A stretch of DNA of 64,000 bases from Serendipita indica DSM 11827 (GCA_910890315.1 CAJVGD010000012.1:124001-188000), one strand, 5' to 3'; shown: positions 1-10,867, counted from the first letter of the stretch. The notes: generated from the letters alone by a model not told the origin. A program made the numbers and translations.

Positions 1-1115
1 AAGCGACGTATCTTTGCCCTGAAGCGACACACCCTTCCGCCTGTGGTCACCCATAATATGAACGATGACGCCAACGACCCAATTCTGAACCAGATTCGCC
101 GCGTTCAGCTCTTCAATAGGTCGACCGACCGAGTCAAGATCATCTTCCACCCCGACTTCTTGAACTCGAACAACCCCATCTTGGGTCTCGACTATGAGGA
201 ATTTGTTCGCGGATGCCACCTTGGTGTCTTCCCCTCATAGTACGTTGTTTACGCTCCCTCGGGCTCATTACTTACCGGCTTCAGCTACGAACCGTGGGGC
301 TATACTCCCTCTGAGTGCACCGTCATGGGTATCCCATCCATCACGACAAACCTTTCTGGCTTCGGGTGCTTCATGAACGATATCATCGAGAATCCAAGTG
401 TACGTGTACCACTGGAATTTGGCCATCCGTGTGCTCATATCTCGCAGGAGGAAGGATGCTACATTGTCGACCGCAGATCCCAGTCGATCGAAGATTCTGT
501 CAACCAATTGACAGACTTTATGACTTCGTTCTGCCAGAAGACCCGGCGCCAACGCATTAACCAACGCAACCGTGTCGAACGTCTCTCCCCGTTGCTTGAC
601 TGGAAGAACCTTGGTATCGAGTATGCAAAGGCGAGGCAGCTTGCGCTGAGGAGAGCCTACCCCGATGCTTTCGACGACGATGGATTCGATATGAACACGC
701 CGTTTGAAAAGATGGCCTTGTCCACCCCTGCAAGCCCCCGTTTCCGCGGAGGAACAATGACTCCCGGAGATATTGGAACGCTCACAGAAGAGGTTTGCCA
801 CCACTTTTGTCTATTCAACCAAGCTCATTCTCCTTTAGATGCAACATCTGGCTACTACCGACTACAATGGCACACAGTCGTGGACAGATATCCGCAAGGT
901 CGAGGAAGACGATGATAGCTACCCCTTGTGCGTATCCATACCTACGATCTTGTTCACGCTGACCGTCCATTAGCCCTCTCCACACCAAGGTTCGCTCCCG
1001 CGGTATGTCTGGTTCGACCACACCAGCCAATGGTCGGGGCCCTCCGTCCCAAGGTGACCTCGAAAAGGCGGACCAGAAGTTGAAGCCACTCTCAGACAAT
1101 GTTAACGGCCGTTAA
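1..1115 (+). CDS. GSY1: Glycogen synthase, C-terminal part (runs in from the left edge)
   Basis: Glycogen synthase transfers glucose from UDP-glucose onto growing glycogen in the cytosol (GT3 family). The reading frame is open from base 1. The family signature [20 protein letters not shown] follows an intron at 240-284, and the segment up to RRAYPDAF matches the conserved C-terminal half. A second intron follows codon Ser of ENPS near 399. Two more split the tail near 792-837 and 928-972. The tail is acidic and Ser/Pro-rich and ends NVNGR before a TAA at 1113-1115; tails of this kind carry the phosphorylation sites that control the yeast enzyme (family knowledge). The N-terminal Rossmann half lies outside the window. 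The gene is convergent with mago nashi, with 342 bp between the two stops. Confidence 0.93.
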
Positions 1116-1457
1116 ACGAGCCTGGGTTGACTTGCTCATGCGCATTCTAACCCAATCATATCGTTTTTCTTTCTTACTCAATTCATCATTATCCAGCAAA
1201 GATCCAATGGGCAATCCTTGGGTTACCCCTCATCTTGTCTCCGTGTTCCTTTCATCAACAGGACTAGCTGTCAAAGCGTCGTTGACACGTCCTGTGGCTT
1301 ATAGTCTATGTTGCCGCTTGGTCTCATTCTGTACAATCACCATTAGAGATGAATCCAGACCCTTGCTTCTCGATGCTTACCAGTTACACAAATCGAACGC
1401 CGCCCCGATCATCCTCGGGGCATCTTTTATTCAAGCTTTGTGCAATACGTTGTTCGG
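1116..1457. other. Convergent intergenic region
   Basis: These 342 bp lie between the stop codons of glycogen synthase (+) and mago nashi (-) and must carry both 3' UTRs. One open frame crosses it, but it has no recognisable protein signature. I see no RNA gene or repeat. Confidence 0.6.
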
Positions 1458-2240
1458 TTAGATGGGCTTGATCTTGAAGTGAAGAGAAATGAGGGAGAAG
1501 ACCAAGCACTGTGCAAATGTGAGACATTGGTCGGGTCGAATCAGCTACCTACTTTGACGTCCTGGACAAGATAGTAAAACACGCGTAATCCTTCTGGGTC
1601 CTCGCTCTCTGAAACGTCCATCAATGATCCAATCTTGGCAGTCTATAGAGCATTTCAGTGGAGGAGAAAGATACGTTCAGAGTGTACCCACGTGGAAGGA
1701 AATATGGTCGTTGCCGATACGAATTTCGAGCTCCTGTTTGCCTACGATGTTTGGTTTGGGCCAGTTTGAGTCATCTTCCCTGAGAAGGAGATGTGAATAC
1801 TATCTAAAGAGGTTGAAGGGAGCCTACTTGACGATTTCACTCGTCTCAACAATTCGCTTTAGCTCTTTGACTACCAGGGGGCCAATGAACACTGAGGGAT
1901 GAGCCAGATGAAATGTAAAGAGTGGGATAGGGGAATATATATTAGCGTTCTCAGCCTTTGATTGAACGTGGATGGCGCGTGCTCACTTTCTTTACGGATG
2001 AGCGAATCGTTGCGATAGTTCGAGTTGTTCGCGTATCGGAGGCGACCATGCGAGTATTCAAACTCGAGAAACTCGTGACCGTGCTTGCCAGAGTGGCCCG
2101 TGCTGCCGTCCATGTTCAGCAGCCAGCGATTTTGACCAGTCATTGACACGTACTAGTAACTAGAAAATATCATTAGAAATGCGACAAAACTGAACAGATT
2201 TCGCGTACCGAAAGTAGAATGGATCGCTGTCCGACGACAT
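1458..2240 (-). CDS. MAGO: Mago nashi, exon junction complex core subunit
   Basis: Mago pairs with Y14 and locks eIF4A3 onto spliced mRNA, about 24 nt upstream of exon junctions. The protein is read through seven exons. It starts [11 protein letters not shown], continues as [19 protein letters not shown], then [72 protein letters not shown] and ends HFKIKPI. This covers the whole family from end to end at the usual length of about 150 residues. The second exon is only 6 nt (2154-2159) and is needed to give the conserved RYY. The last intron splits VQDVK from CLVFSL. The start is the ATG at 2238-2240, the only one that gives the family N-terminus. The downstream neighbour on the same strand is the glycogen synthase convergent end; the upstream neighbour ends 116 bp away. 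Confidence 0.95.
2154..2159 (-). other. 6-nt microexon of mago nashi
   Basis: On the minus strand this exon reads TTACTA. It lies between a 49-bp intron (2208-2160, gtacgcg to ttttctag, with a ctaat branch-like site) and a 51-bp intron (2153-2103, gtacgtg to acggcag). Exon 1 ends in phase 2 with CG, so CG+T, TAC and TA+C give Arg-Tyr-Tyr. That is the RYY that precedes GH(S/K)G in Mago proteins. Without this exon the reading either drops YY or gains a non-homologous insert ([15 protein letters not shown]). Confidence 0.85.
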
Positions 2241-2356
2241 TTTTGCTGAAGACGCGTTAGACCAACTTCACGCTCAACATACACCCAGTGAGGAGAATTG
2301 GATCACTCGTATTGCAGTACTAGATACAAGTCGTAGAATATCAGAAGTCATGTCAT

Positions 2357-3725
2357 TCATTCAAGGGAAACGGTTCCAGCATCGTATGCGAAATGCCCCA
2401 TCATGCCACTCCGTATAAACATGGGCCCGAAAAGGCGCACTACTATGTCACGTATAACCTGTAAGATGCTGTTATTCGCGAGTGCAGACAAGCCTCGTCG
2501 CGAGCTAGCAGTCACTCTGTCTGTGCGTGAGCGACGAATCGAGGCAAACTTGCTAAACGTTGCGTCCGAGGGACCATTTGCCGCGAGGAGGCGCGCAAGG
2601 ATAACTGCACTTTCAATGGCCATTTGAGATCCCTGGAGGGGTTGTCACATTCATTGGCAGAGCGATAGGTTGTGCTGCTTACTTGTCCACCGATCGGAGT
2701 AGTCGGATGTGCAGCGTCACCACATAGCACAACCCGTCCGCGATGCCAGGTGGGTAGAGGGGGGCGGTCGTAAATACCAAGAGGGACCGCCCGGACGGCT
2801 TTTGAGATCAAGAGGGAAGGTAAAGATGCCTCCCAACCCTGAATCTTATTCTCGCATATCTTCTTGCATTCTTCTAAACTGCTGTTTCCTTTTGTCCACT
2901 CTGCTTCGCCTCCAGCGGGATCATTGCTTGGAAAGCCGTTGAACCTGTGGTGGATCAATGACATATACGCTCAACGATACCAACTCACCACGCCCACGTG
3001 TGGTCTTCATCGCTAGGAAAGGCACCAAAGAAAGCACCGTAGCCCAGGAACATATTTCCCCCACGAATTATCGTAGCCTCCTCTTCAGCGGTCAATTTTG
3101 AAATGCCAACAACTACGCTTGCTCCAGTGAAGTTCGGCTGTACATTTTCTCCTGTTACGTATTGGCGCGCCACGGAGTGGAGGCCATCACATGCGATCAC
3201 CAAGTCGGCAGTGATGTGTTCGCCACTGCGGAAATGTGCTGTCACGGCGTTTTCAGATTCCTCAATTCTGCTGATTTTGAGATTGTAGCGTATATCGACG
3301 CCTCGATCCTTGATTAATTCTCGCAGACCATCACAGAGTTTTTGGCGTTCGATGGAGTAAATCTACTTGCGTGAGCAAGATTCAAAATCAATAAAGAACT
3401 GTACCGTATATCCAAACTTCTCTTCGAATAGATCTCCCAGTCGCTCTTGAATCAACAGACTGTCGCTGTCTCCCCTCTTAACCGTTACTATTCCCAGCTT
3501 TCCGCCTCGTTTGGTGACGATATTATCAGCACCTATGAACTTCAGAGCCTTGAGACCATTCGGACCGAGCCCAACAGCGCCACCTATGGGCGCACGCGCG
3601 TCTTCTGGCCCACCATCGACAATGGTGATGCGATAGTCTGTAGTCTTGCGCAGAGCAGCTGCCATTACGGGACCAGCGATACCCATTCCCACTATGAGAA
3701 CATTGAGCTGCTTATTCGAAGACAT
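2357..3725 (-). CDS. FAD-dependent monooxygenase, tandem copy 1
   Basis: This is a group A flavoprotein monooxygenase (salicylate hydroxylase / kynurenine 3-monooxygenase fold), expected to use NAD(P)H and O2 to hydroxylate a small, probably aromatic, substrate. Visible motifs in order: the dinucleotide-binding GMGIAGPVMAAAL near residue 11, the DG motif in VIACDGLHSVAR, and the GD motif GRVVLCGDAAHPTTPIGGQ. A C-terminal helix follows and the end is YDAGTVSLE. Four exons are separated by short introns near 3362, 2975 and 2680. The start is the ATG at 3723-3725 (MSSNKQLNVLIVG), which puts the Rossmann motif at the usual distance; an in-frame upstream start at 3764 is less likely. Its two sister genes lie upstream on the same strand. 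This copy is the most diverged of the three. The substrate cannot be told from sequence. Confidence 0.88.
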
Positions 3726-4050
3726 GGTTGCACACGACGTACTCCATCGCTTCAACGTCAGCACTTTATCAAGCTGTAAACGTCCGACTCGGCGGTTTTA
3801 CTAGAAGGTCTGGATTCATATACTGAGTTGAGGTACTCGGAGACATTTGAATGATGACCGCCGCAGCAGCAAAGGAAACCAGTGATGCCTTTTGGGTCGT
3901 TCACGGTTGATTGACTATGTCAGAAAGGATGGTGCCACCTCGCTTCGTACTTGCACTGCCAAAGTTTGAACCTGCTTGGTTGAAGTCGGGGACAAGGATC
4001 TTCAGCGCTAGCCTTTGAATGGTCTATATGGCTCTTCATTAAACCAATAC
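3726..4050 (-). promoter_or_regulatory. Upstream region of monooxygenase 1 with CCG-N3-CGG motif
   Basis: The 325 bp between copy 1 and copy 2 contain tccgactcggcggttt at 3783-3798, a CCG-N3-CGG everted triplet followed by a further CGG. Zn2Cys6 regulators of fungi bind CGG/CCG triplets (family knowledge). The stretch 3759-3806 recurs at 5804-5842, where no gene start follows. The binding role is inferred. Confidence 0.45.
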
Positions 4051-5433
4051 CTAGTCGAGAACAACATTTCCAGCGTCGTAGGAATAATGATTGCGTATCC
4101 CACTTCGTATAAAGAATGGCCCCACGAGCCAGGCGAACCAATCGCGCAGAGTTTGTATCAAGGCATTGCCAGAAATCATCATGAACAGGGTACGACGCGA
4201 GTTTGTAGTCACAGCGTCTGTACGTGGTCGACGAATGGCTGCATACTCGGCAAATGTGGCATGTGAAGGTCCCTTCGCCGCAAGAAGGCGTGCAAGGATG
4301 ACTGCACTTTCCATTACCATTTGAGAGCCCTGAAGGATGTTTCAGGCTTCGACAACTCAAAGAAGAGCCCACTGACCTGCCCACCGATAGGTGTTGTCGG
4401 ATGAGCTGCGTCTCCGCACAAAACAACTCGCCCACGATGCCAGGTAGGTAAAGGAGGGCGGTCGTAAATTCCCAATGCAACGGTCCGTATAGCTCGGGAG
4501 AGGATCAAGTCTGGAATGGAGTTCTTCCAACCTTGGAGCTTGCGCTGGACAAGCTTCTTATGCCCGTCCATTGAAGGGTGTTCTCTATTCCATTCTGCTT
4601 CTCCACCAGCGGGATCTTTGCTGGGAAAAATGTTGAACCTGTAGAAAGTTGTCAAGCAGGTCATGAGCGATGGATATAGAGCACTCACCAACCCCAAGTG
4701 TGGTCACCACATGGGAAGCATCCAAAGAAGGTTCCAGGTCCAAGTGCGATGGTCATTCCCTGGAACAATGTGGCATCTTCTTCCGGACTGAGCTTCGAGA
4801 TGCCCAGTACGTCGCTGGTTTCCGCGAAGCGAGGTTTGACATCTTCTCCCACAACATATTTTCTCGTTACTGAGTGTATTCCATCACATCCAATGAGAAG
4901 ATCGGCAGTAAGTGTTTCTCCGTTGCGAAAGTGAGCAGTTACCGAGTCGGGGGATTCTTCGATTCTGTCAAGTCGCATGTTGTAGTGTCGTGTAATATCC
5001 TTGTATTTGATGAAATCCTGAAGCTTCTGACAAAAAACTGCGCGTTGGATACCGTGAACCTATTAAGAGTCAATCATCATACTATACTAGGTTGGGATAA
5101 TGGATCGCCGACCGCATAACCGAATCTGCTTTTGAAAATATCTGCAAGTTTCTCTCGTATCAACGTATTGTCTGTGTCACCCCGGATCACAGACATCCCT
5201 TCGAGAGCGTGTCCGTTGTCAAGAACGATATGTTCGGCTCCAATAAATCGAAGGGCGTTGATCCCATTTGGAGAGAATGCATATGGTCCTCCGATAGGAG
5301 ACTCAGAGTGCTCAGGGTTAGCATCGACGAGCGTAATTCGATAATCTGTCGTCTTGCGGAGTGCCGCCGCCAGGACGGGACCAGCCACACCAGAGCCTAT
5401 AATGAGCACATGAAGAGGGTTGGACGTGGCCAT
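4051..5433 (-). CDS. FAD-dependent monooxygenase, tandem copy 2
   Basis: A paralogue of copies 1 and 3 with the same exon plan and the same three flavin motifs: GSGVAGPVLAAALRKTTDY near the start, LLIGCDGIHSVTRKYV in the middle and GRVVLCGDAAHPTTPIGGQ. The protein ends YDAGNVVLD. The start is the ATG at 5431-5433 (MATSNPLHVLIIGSG); an ATG 42 bp upstream in the same frame is possible. It resembles copy 3 much more than copy 1 (for example the shared block ESPDSVTAHFRNG versus ESADSVTAHFRNG), so these two are the younger duplicates. The reading frames look intact and the exons join in phase, so I treat it as functional. The enzyme class is firm; the substrate is unknown. Confidence 0.88.
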
Positions 5434-6024
5434 AACGTATGGATCGGGTTGTAGAAGTTGCCGAACTATGCTCAACGACTATGGGGCACGTTTTATCCCA
5501 CAATAAACATCCGATCCAGTCTGAATGTTGAGCTCATCGGTAATTCAACTGTCTGGATAAAAGAATGTAGGGCTACCGTGGATGGAAGTTCCGAGTCGGG
5601 TGTTCGAGTGAGGGCATAACCTCCATAATACACCTTGAATGTAGTAACCTCCGGTTGTTATCGGAGAGTTTGAATTCAACAATACAGGATAAGTGCGTCT
5701 TATATTCTAGCCTATGCCGAGGGGCTGCCACCGAGGAACTAGTGATACTCATCCCGGTATTAGCACATTAATCTGGATACTGTACCGAATTGAACTCCAA
5801 GGCCAGCACTTATAGACATCCGACTCGGCGGTTTGATTAGAAATCTCGATCCCGGTTCTGAACTGTGAACCCTCCACTTAAATGATGACCTAGGAATACT
5901 TTTTGAGATTTCCACCGTTTCTAGGCTGTGAATAAGGGGTTTATATCTCTTCCTCGGTGCTTAGCTTATCTTCGAGTTTGAATTCTCTTTGTCTATAGTA
6001 CCCCTTGTAATTATTACAGATTAA
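5434..6024 (-). promoter_or_regulatory. Upstream region of monooxygenase 2 with CCG-N8-CGG motif
   Basis: This region of 591 bp lies between copies 2 and 3. It contains acataaacatccga-like sequence at 5503-5515 and CCTCCGGTTGTTATCGGAG around 5649-5667, which is an everted CCG-N8-CGG (5651-5664). The same two elements occur upstream of copy 3 at similar distances. A TATA-like box was not obvious to me. Confidence 0.45.
5804..5842. repeat. Orphan copy of the monooxygenase 1 promoter segment
   Basis: The sequence from cagcacttat to tttgattagaa contains tccgactcggcggttt at 5819-5834. It matches the segment 3759-3806 upstream of monooxygenase 1, apart from a short indel. No gene start lies beside it; on the minus strand it would drive only the already distant copy 2. 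It looks like the left-over of a duplication. Confidence 0.55.
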
Positions 6025-7398
6025 CTAGTTAAGAACAATAGTTCCAGCATCGTAGGAATATTGACCGCGTATCCCACTGCGTAAAAGTGATGGCATCACG
6101 AGCCAGGCAAACCAATCGCGCAGGGTTCGTATGATGGCATTACGCGGAATCATCATGGACAATGCGAAGCGGGAGTTTTCTGTCACAGTAGCTGTACGTG
6201 AACGACGAAGGGCCGTATACTCGGCAAATGTCGCATCTGAAGGTCCCTTCGCCGCAAGAAGGCGTGCAAGGATAATTGCGCTTTCCATTGCCATTTGTGA
6301 TCCCTTAGGGAAAGTCGTCAAGCTTCGAGTATACAAAGAGAAATCTGCTCACCTGCCCACCAGTCGGTGTTGTCGGATGAACCGCATCTCCGCACAGAAC
6401 GACGCGACCCTTGTGCCATGTATTAATGGGAGGACGGTCGTAGAGACCTAGCGCAACACTGCGCACGGCTCGGGAGATGATTAAATTCGGAATGGATGAC
6501 TTCCAGCCTTGGACCTTGCGTTGGACAATCTTCTTGTGCGCATCCAGGGAAGGGTGGTCTTTATCCCATTCGACTTCTTCGGTAGCAGGGTCCTTGGTCA
6601 GGAAGATATTGAACCTATGGAGAGTTGTCAAAGGTGGAAACGAGCCATTTTTATAGAACACTCACCAGCCCCAGGTGTGTTCGCCACAAGGGAAGCAACC
6701 GAAGAAGGCATCAGGTCCAAGCGCGATATTCATCCCCTGGAACAAGGTGGCGTCCTCTTCTGGAGTTAGTTTCGAGATGCCCAGTACGTTGCCGGTTCCA
6801 GCAAAACGAGGCTTGATTTTTTCTCCCACCACATATCGACGTGTCGCTGAATTCAGTCCATCACACCCAATAATGAGATCGGCGCTGAGCGATTGTCCGT
6901 TGCGGAAGTGAGCAGTTACTGAGTCGGCGGACTCTTCTATTTTATCGAGGCGCATGTTGAAGTATCGTGTGATATCCTTGTCTTTGATAAAATCCTGAAG
7001 CTTTTGACAGAAAACTGCGCGCTGGATTCCATGGGTCTACGAAGAGTCAGACACTATACCAATTGGAGACAAAACTTGCAAACCGTATGGCCAAACTTCT
7101 CCTTGAAGAGATGTGCAATCTTCTCTTGTACCAATGGAGTATTTGTGTCACCTCGAATCAGGGACAGCCCATCCAAGGGGAATCCGTTCTCCAGAATGAT
7201 ATGTTCGGCGCCAATAAATTTGAGTGTGTTGATCCCGTTTGGAGAGAATGTGTATGGACCTCCAATGGGCGACGCAGTGTTCTCTGGGTTCGCGTCGACA
7301 ATGGTGATACGATAATCCGTCGTCTTGCGGAGTGCAGCCGCCAAGACGGGACCAGCTACACCAGAGCCTATGATGAGTACATGGAGAGGTTTAGACAT
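6025..7398 (-). CDS. FAD-dependent monooxygenase, tandem copy 3
   Basis: The third member of the array. It begins MSKPLHVLIIGSGVAGPVLA with the GxGxxG flavin fold at residues 9-14. It then has LIIGCDGLNSATRRYV (DG motif) and GRVVLCGDAVHPTTPTGGQ (GD motif, with Ala-Val and Thr-Gly changes from its sisters), and ends YDAGTIVLN. The start ATG at 7396-7398 is the only one that fits. Introns sit at the same positions as in copies 1 and 2 (near 7075, 6652 and 6345). The array lies beside a Ptc7-type phosphatase and has no other pathway enzyme next to it, so it is a local gene expansion rather than a full metabolite cluster. Confidence 0.88.
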
Positions 7399-8018
7399 GG
7401 AGGTAAAGATATGATTTGAGGTTGGAGAATGTTGTCGAGATGATGAGCCACCTCTTTTATCGCTGCATAAACATCCGAACCGGTCCGTGGATAAAGATGA
7501 TCGTGAGTCGTCGATCGACTTTCTGAATAAGAAATCGCATGGTCAAGCAAGATGAGAACCTCGAATCGGAGACTCGAGTCAAGGGCGACCTTGTATGACG
7601 TCTAAACCTCCGGTTGCTGACGGGAGAATTCAAACTGAGAGGACGGTCCGATAGAAGCGTGGATTACCTTGCAGACAGTTGGACAGAGCAGTCCAAGACC
7701 TTCATTAGCCGGGCTCCTCAGTGATGTAGTGTGAGAGCCAACAAGTGGATTAGTATACGCATACAAAGTCTACAGGAAGATGAGCGGTGATATAAAACAA
7801 CCAAAATCCAATGGTGGTGGGAGCATATCCTTGGTCGGTATACAGAGAGTTCTTGAGACGCGATGCGGAGCAGAGGTTTATGAGCGAGGAGATACCCTCA
7901 TCATACGCGATCAGCGTATGAGAGGAAGCGAGTAAAGCGCCAGTCCTGGGAGGATTCCCCTCAAAATAGGTGTGATAAGATACTGAGCATGCTGGAGCCT
8001 AGAAGCGTCGCCGAGTCC
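7399..8018 (-). promoter_or_regulatory. Upstream region of monooxygenase 3 with CCG-N8-CGG motif
   Basis: 620 bp without a gene, between monooxygenase 3 and the 3' end of the phosphatase gene. It holds gcataaacatccgaacc near 7464-7480 and an everted CCG-N8-CGG at 7610-7623 followed by gagaattcaa. Both elements have counterparts upstream of copy 2. I saw no open frame or repeat of note in the rest. Confidence 0.45.
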
Positions 8019-9477
8019 TTATCGGGATCTCGATACCACAGCGACCACAACGGTAATATCTGTAATATAGAAAAAAAAAGGAGTCAGTTGATGTATTTGG
8101 GCATATTCAAGCATAGGCGAACCCGCCACGCAAGGTCGCGACCCCTATGGGTGGGTTCTAGATCCTAGAATCACAAGCCGAACTCACCATCTGGTTTGCC
8201 ACCTTCATATTCTAATCCCTCTTGTTTCGCCCGTCGACTGAACGGCGTGTCAGCTGACAAGGCGTTTGGCGGCCACGAGCAAGGTCCGCTTTCGGACACG
8301 GTGCGTGCCCGTGTACATAACGAATGCGATAGCGTTGTCGGTAACAGGGCCGTGCGGAGTGTGGCGGAAATTGAGGGGCTGCCGCCGGCAGATTCAGCAT
8401 CAGGAGGGACTTGATAATTGGATTCGAGACTTGGTCCCGCAAGTTTCGAAAGCTGATCAATGACATCTTCGTCCCACAGGTTGTCAGACATGCCGTCAGT
8501 GGACAGGATGATTACGTCCTGCTCTTGCACAGGAAGCGTGATTGCTTGAGCATGCTGTTGAGGTGTGGTTGGTGAAAGAGGACCCAGTTGGAGAGGGTAG
8601 TTAAACTATTAGCCAGAAGTTAGTTGCCGAATCCAGAGGGCACGCGTTATGCCGTAGGCAAGCAAAGGTGACCCACCCTATGCTGCATCTCCTCTGAGCG
8701 ATAAATTATTTCCCTATTCCGGATCAGGAATAGGCAACAGTCTCCGACATGCGCCACCCTGAGTTCGTGGCCGTCTCTGGAAAGCACCGCGAGGAGAGCG
8801 GTTGATGAACCCATGATTCCCTCTGCCATGGACAGTCCGACGGTGATGTTGTATGCACTTTGCAAGATTTGGACGGGATCTGGTTCTCCTGTACATCTCT
8901 GGAGCTCTTGTGAGCAGAAATGCATAAGCCGTCTCGAGAAAAGGGACGAATTGGACCGTTGACCGGGGATATTATGGGCATGTTTTGAAGAGGACCATCC
9001 TCCTACACCGTCGGCAACGCCGAGGCCATTCTGAGTCACAAAATAAGCATCCTCGCCGACTTGCACGGCTAACGTGAGCGCCTTGTCCTCCTCTGGCAAG
9101 GCCGCATGCCGTGGTTTGGGAATCCCATGACCAGCAGAGCTTAAACGATAGTTTGAAGGTGTCTGCTGATGCGAGGGACTGGCGAACATCCACAAGGGTG
9201 AAATATGCATCGAGCTCCCTGGTACGGGCAGCGGCGCGAAGAGCATCGCCGGACTTGTATTTTGAGATGCATGGAGAGAAGACGACGAAGGAGGGGGATT
9301 TTGGCCCGAATGGTTGTTTTGATGGGGTACAGCGCGGGATGGGGCCGTTGGACTTGCCGGACGAGCGACGACGGGCGGCTCAGCGAGCTTCAACGAAGGT
9401 GGAAGAGAGAACAGAGTGCGAATCTGCTTTCCTGATTTTGCAATGGATTTCGAGGCTGCGTAGGGCACCCTGGACAT
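8019..9477 (-). CDS. PTC7: Mitochondrial PP2C-type protein phosphatase, Ptc7-like
   Basis: A Mg/Mn-dependent Ser/Thr phosphatase; the yeast relative acts in mitochondria on coenzyme Q biosynthesis (Coq7). The N-terminus is basic and hydroxylated (MSRVPYAASKSIAKSGK), as expected of a mitochondrial presequence. The metal-binding motifs are in place: GEDAYFV, GLGVADGVGGW, STDGMSDNLWDEDV and the final GGKPDDITVVVAVV. The last motif is made by splicing GAT-G at 8187 to AT-ATT after an intron that ends near 8070, with TAA at 8019-8021. A Ser/Pro/His-rich stretch (residues about 30-110) separates the presequence from the catalytic domain. Introns lie near 8660-8610 and 8190-8070, and one may lie near 8400. 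The start ATG is at 9475-9477. Confidence 0.87.
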
Positions 9478-9667
9478 TGTCGTCGAAGATTTTTGGACGG
9501 CAGAGGCGGGATCTAAGGAGCGAGCGTATCACGCCCCGCAGATTTGCAGTCTCTCCTGCGCCTTCCGGAACGGGAATAATTAAGATTGAAATCTACATTT
9601 GCCGACTACATTGGCCATTATCAAAACGAGTAGAATCAAGCAGCCAGTCCCAGCGTCGGTCGAATGG

Positions 9668-10655
9668 TTATACCTTGTACTTGCGACCGGTGCGGTTGAA
9701 GAATGTCTGGAGAACATAGACTTGGGCACTGTCGCCGGGTGAATGGTCAGGGTCCGTGGCGGAAGAATCCTTCGGAATGCTCACCAAGCCATGCCCACGA
9801 TCCCGATACATTCCAGGAAAGAGTACCAGAAAATACGGCTGAGGGACAGGCAAGAGTTAGCCCTGCAATCGCCATTCACTCCGCGGCACTCACTCGTGGG
9901 TCGACTTTACAATCGAGAAACCGCGGTTTTCGCGAGTGTGAAAGCTGATACGCAACAATTTAGTGGCAAAACTCCTGCAAGAGGGTCACGTACTACTTCT
10001 GCGAACGCTCGATGCTCGAAAGCATGCCGTTGAGCTTGAAGATGCTCTCTTCGAGCGCGCTAGTATGCTCAGATAGTTGCGAAGGTTTCCCTGGTGTCTC
10101 CTTTCGGGGTTCGCTCTCGACCTGTCTCGGGGATGAGTGTGTGATAGTTGCGCACGGAGGACCACCGGACCATGATATCAAAGTCGACTAGCTTTTCGGT
10201 TATCGTCGACATGTCGTTTTCAAAGCAGAACGAGTATTCTCCGATATGATTGGCCGTCATGATATAGTCGCCCTGTCGTTCCTGCTTGCCATCTAGAATG
10301 ACAACATCTCGCGGGTCCCTGACTTCGAAATCGATGTCAAATGTGCCTCCAGACTGGACCTAAAGTATACAAGGGATCAGCAACGGCCACATGCATGCCA
10401 ATAGGTCGGCCAACGTGGCGAGGAAACGTACTGCAAAGTAGAACTATACGAGGAGGAAGAGTTAGCATCTAGCCTATTCTTTCGCATAGACGAGAAGGAA
10501 CATACGCCAATCTTTTCCTTCTCCTTGTCCACTTCGGCATAGAAGCACATCTTCTGACCTGCTGGGATAGCCGTTGTCAACGCAGATGCGTATGTGCGTT
10601 GAACATGAGAAATAGCGAGTGATAGCGCCGCAAAGGCGGCTTGTCGTAATTTCAT
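9668..10655 (-). CDS. p24/emp24 family cargo receptor (Erp-like)
   Basis: p24 proteins cycle between ER and Golgi and sort cargo, including GPI proteins, into COPII vesicles. The reading starts MKLRQAAFAALSLAISHVQ, a signal peptide. It is followed by a GOLD domain with the two expected cysteines (QKMCFYAEV and SFCFEND) and the blocks FDIDFEVRDPRDVVILDG and QGDYIMTANHIGEYSF. A coiled-coil region (EESIFKLNGMLSSIERSQ) leads to one membrane span near the C-terminus. The tail is QTFFNRTGRKYKV, a phenylalanine pair plus a basic end as in p24 sorting signals. The start ATG at 10653-10655 is chosen because it begins the signal peptide. It fits the Erp2/3/4 type best; the exact orthologue is not assigned. 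It diverges from Mdm31/32 with 212 bp between starts. Confidence 0.88.
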
Positions 10656-10867
10656 TAGACGCGGTGGGTTCCAAGTTGCGACACAAACTTCGACCGGTGC
10701 AAAACATTGGATCGCTGCAAAGGCTCCCAAGAGCCATTTTACATTCTATCTTACCTATGCTTTCTCGAATAGCATTGCTCGAACCTGGAGCAAACCGTTC
10801 TCTTGCGGTCATTGCCCGACACAAGCCAAAGTAGGTCAAAAACTCGACAGTCCCGCGCGCTACAAAA

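Noticed and set aside
1871-2149. A 92-residue protein starting [11 protein letters not shown] as the mago start
   Set aside because: The first residues come from the 51-bp intron before [10 protein letters not shown]. The microexon reading restores the family sequence.
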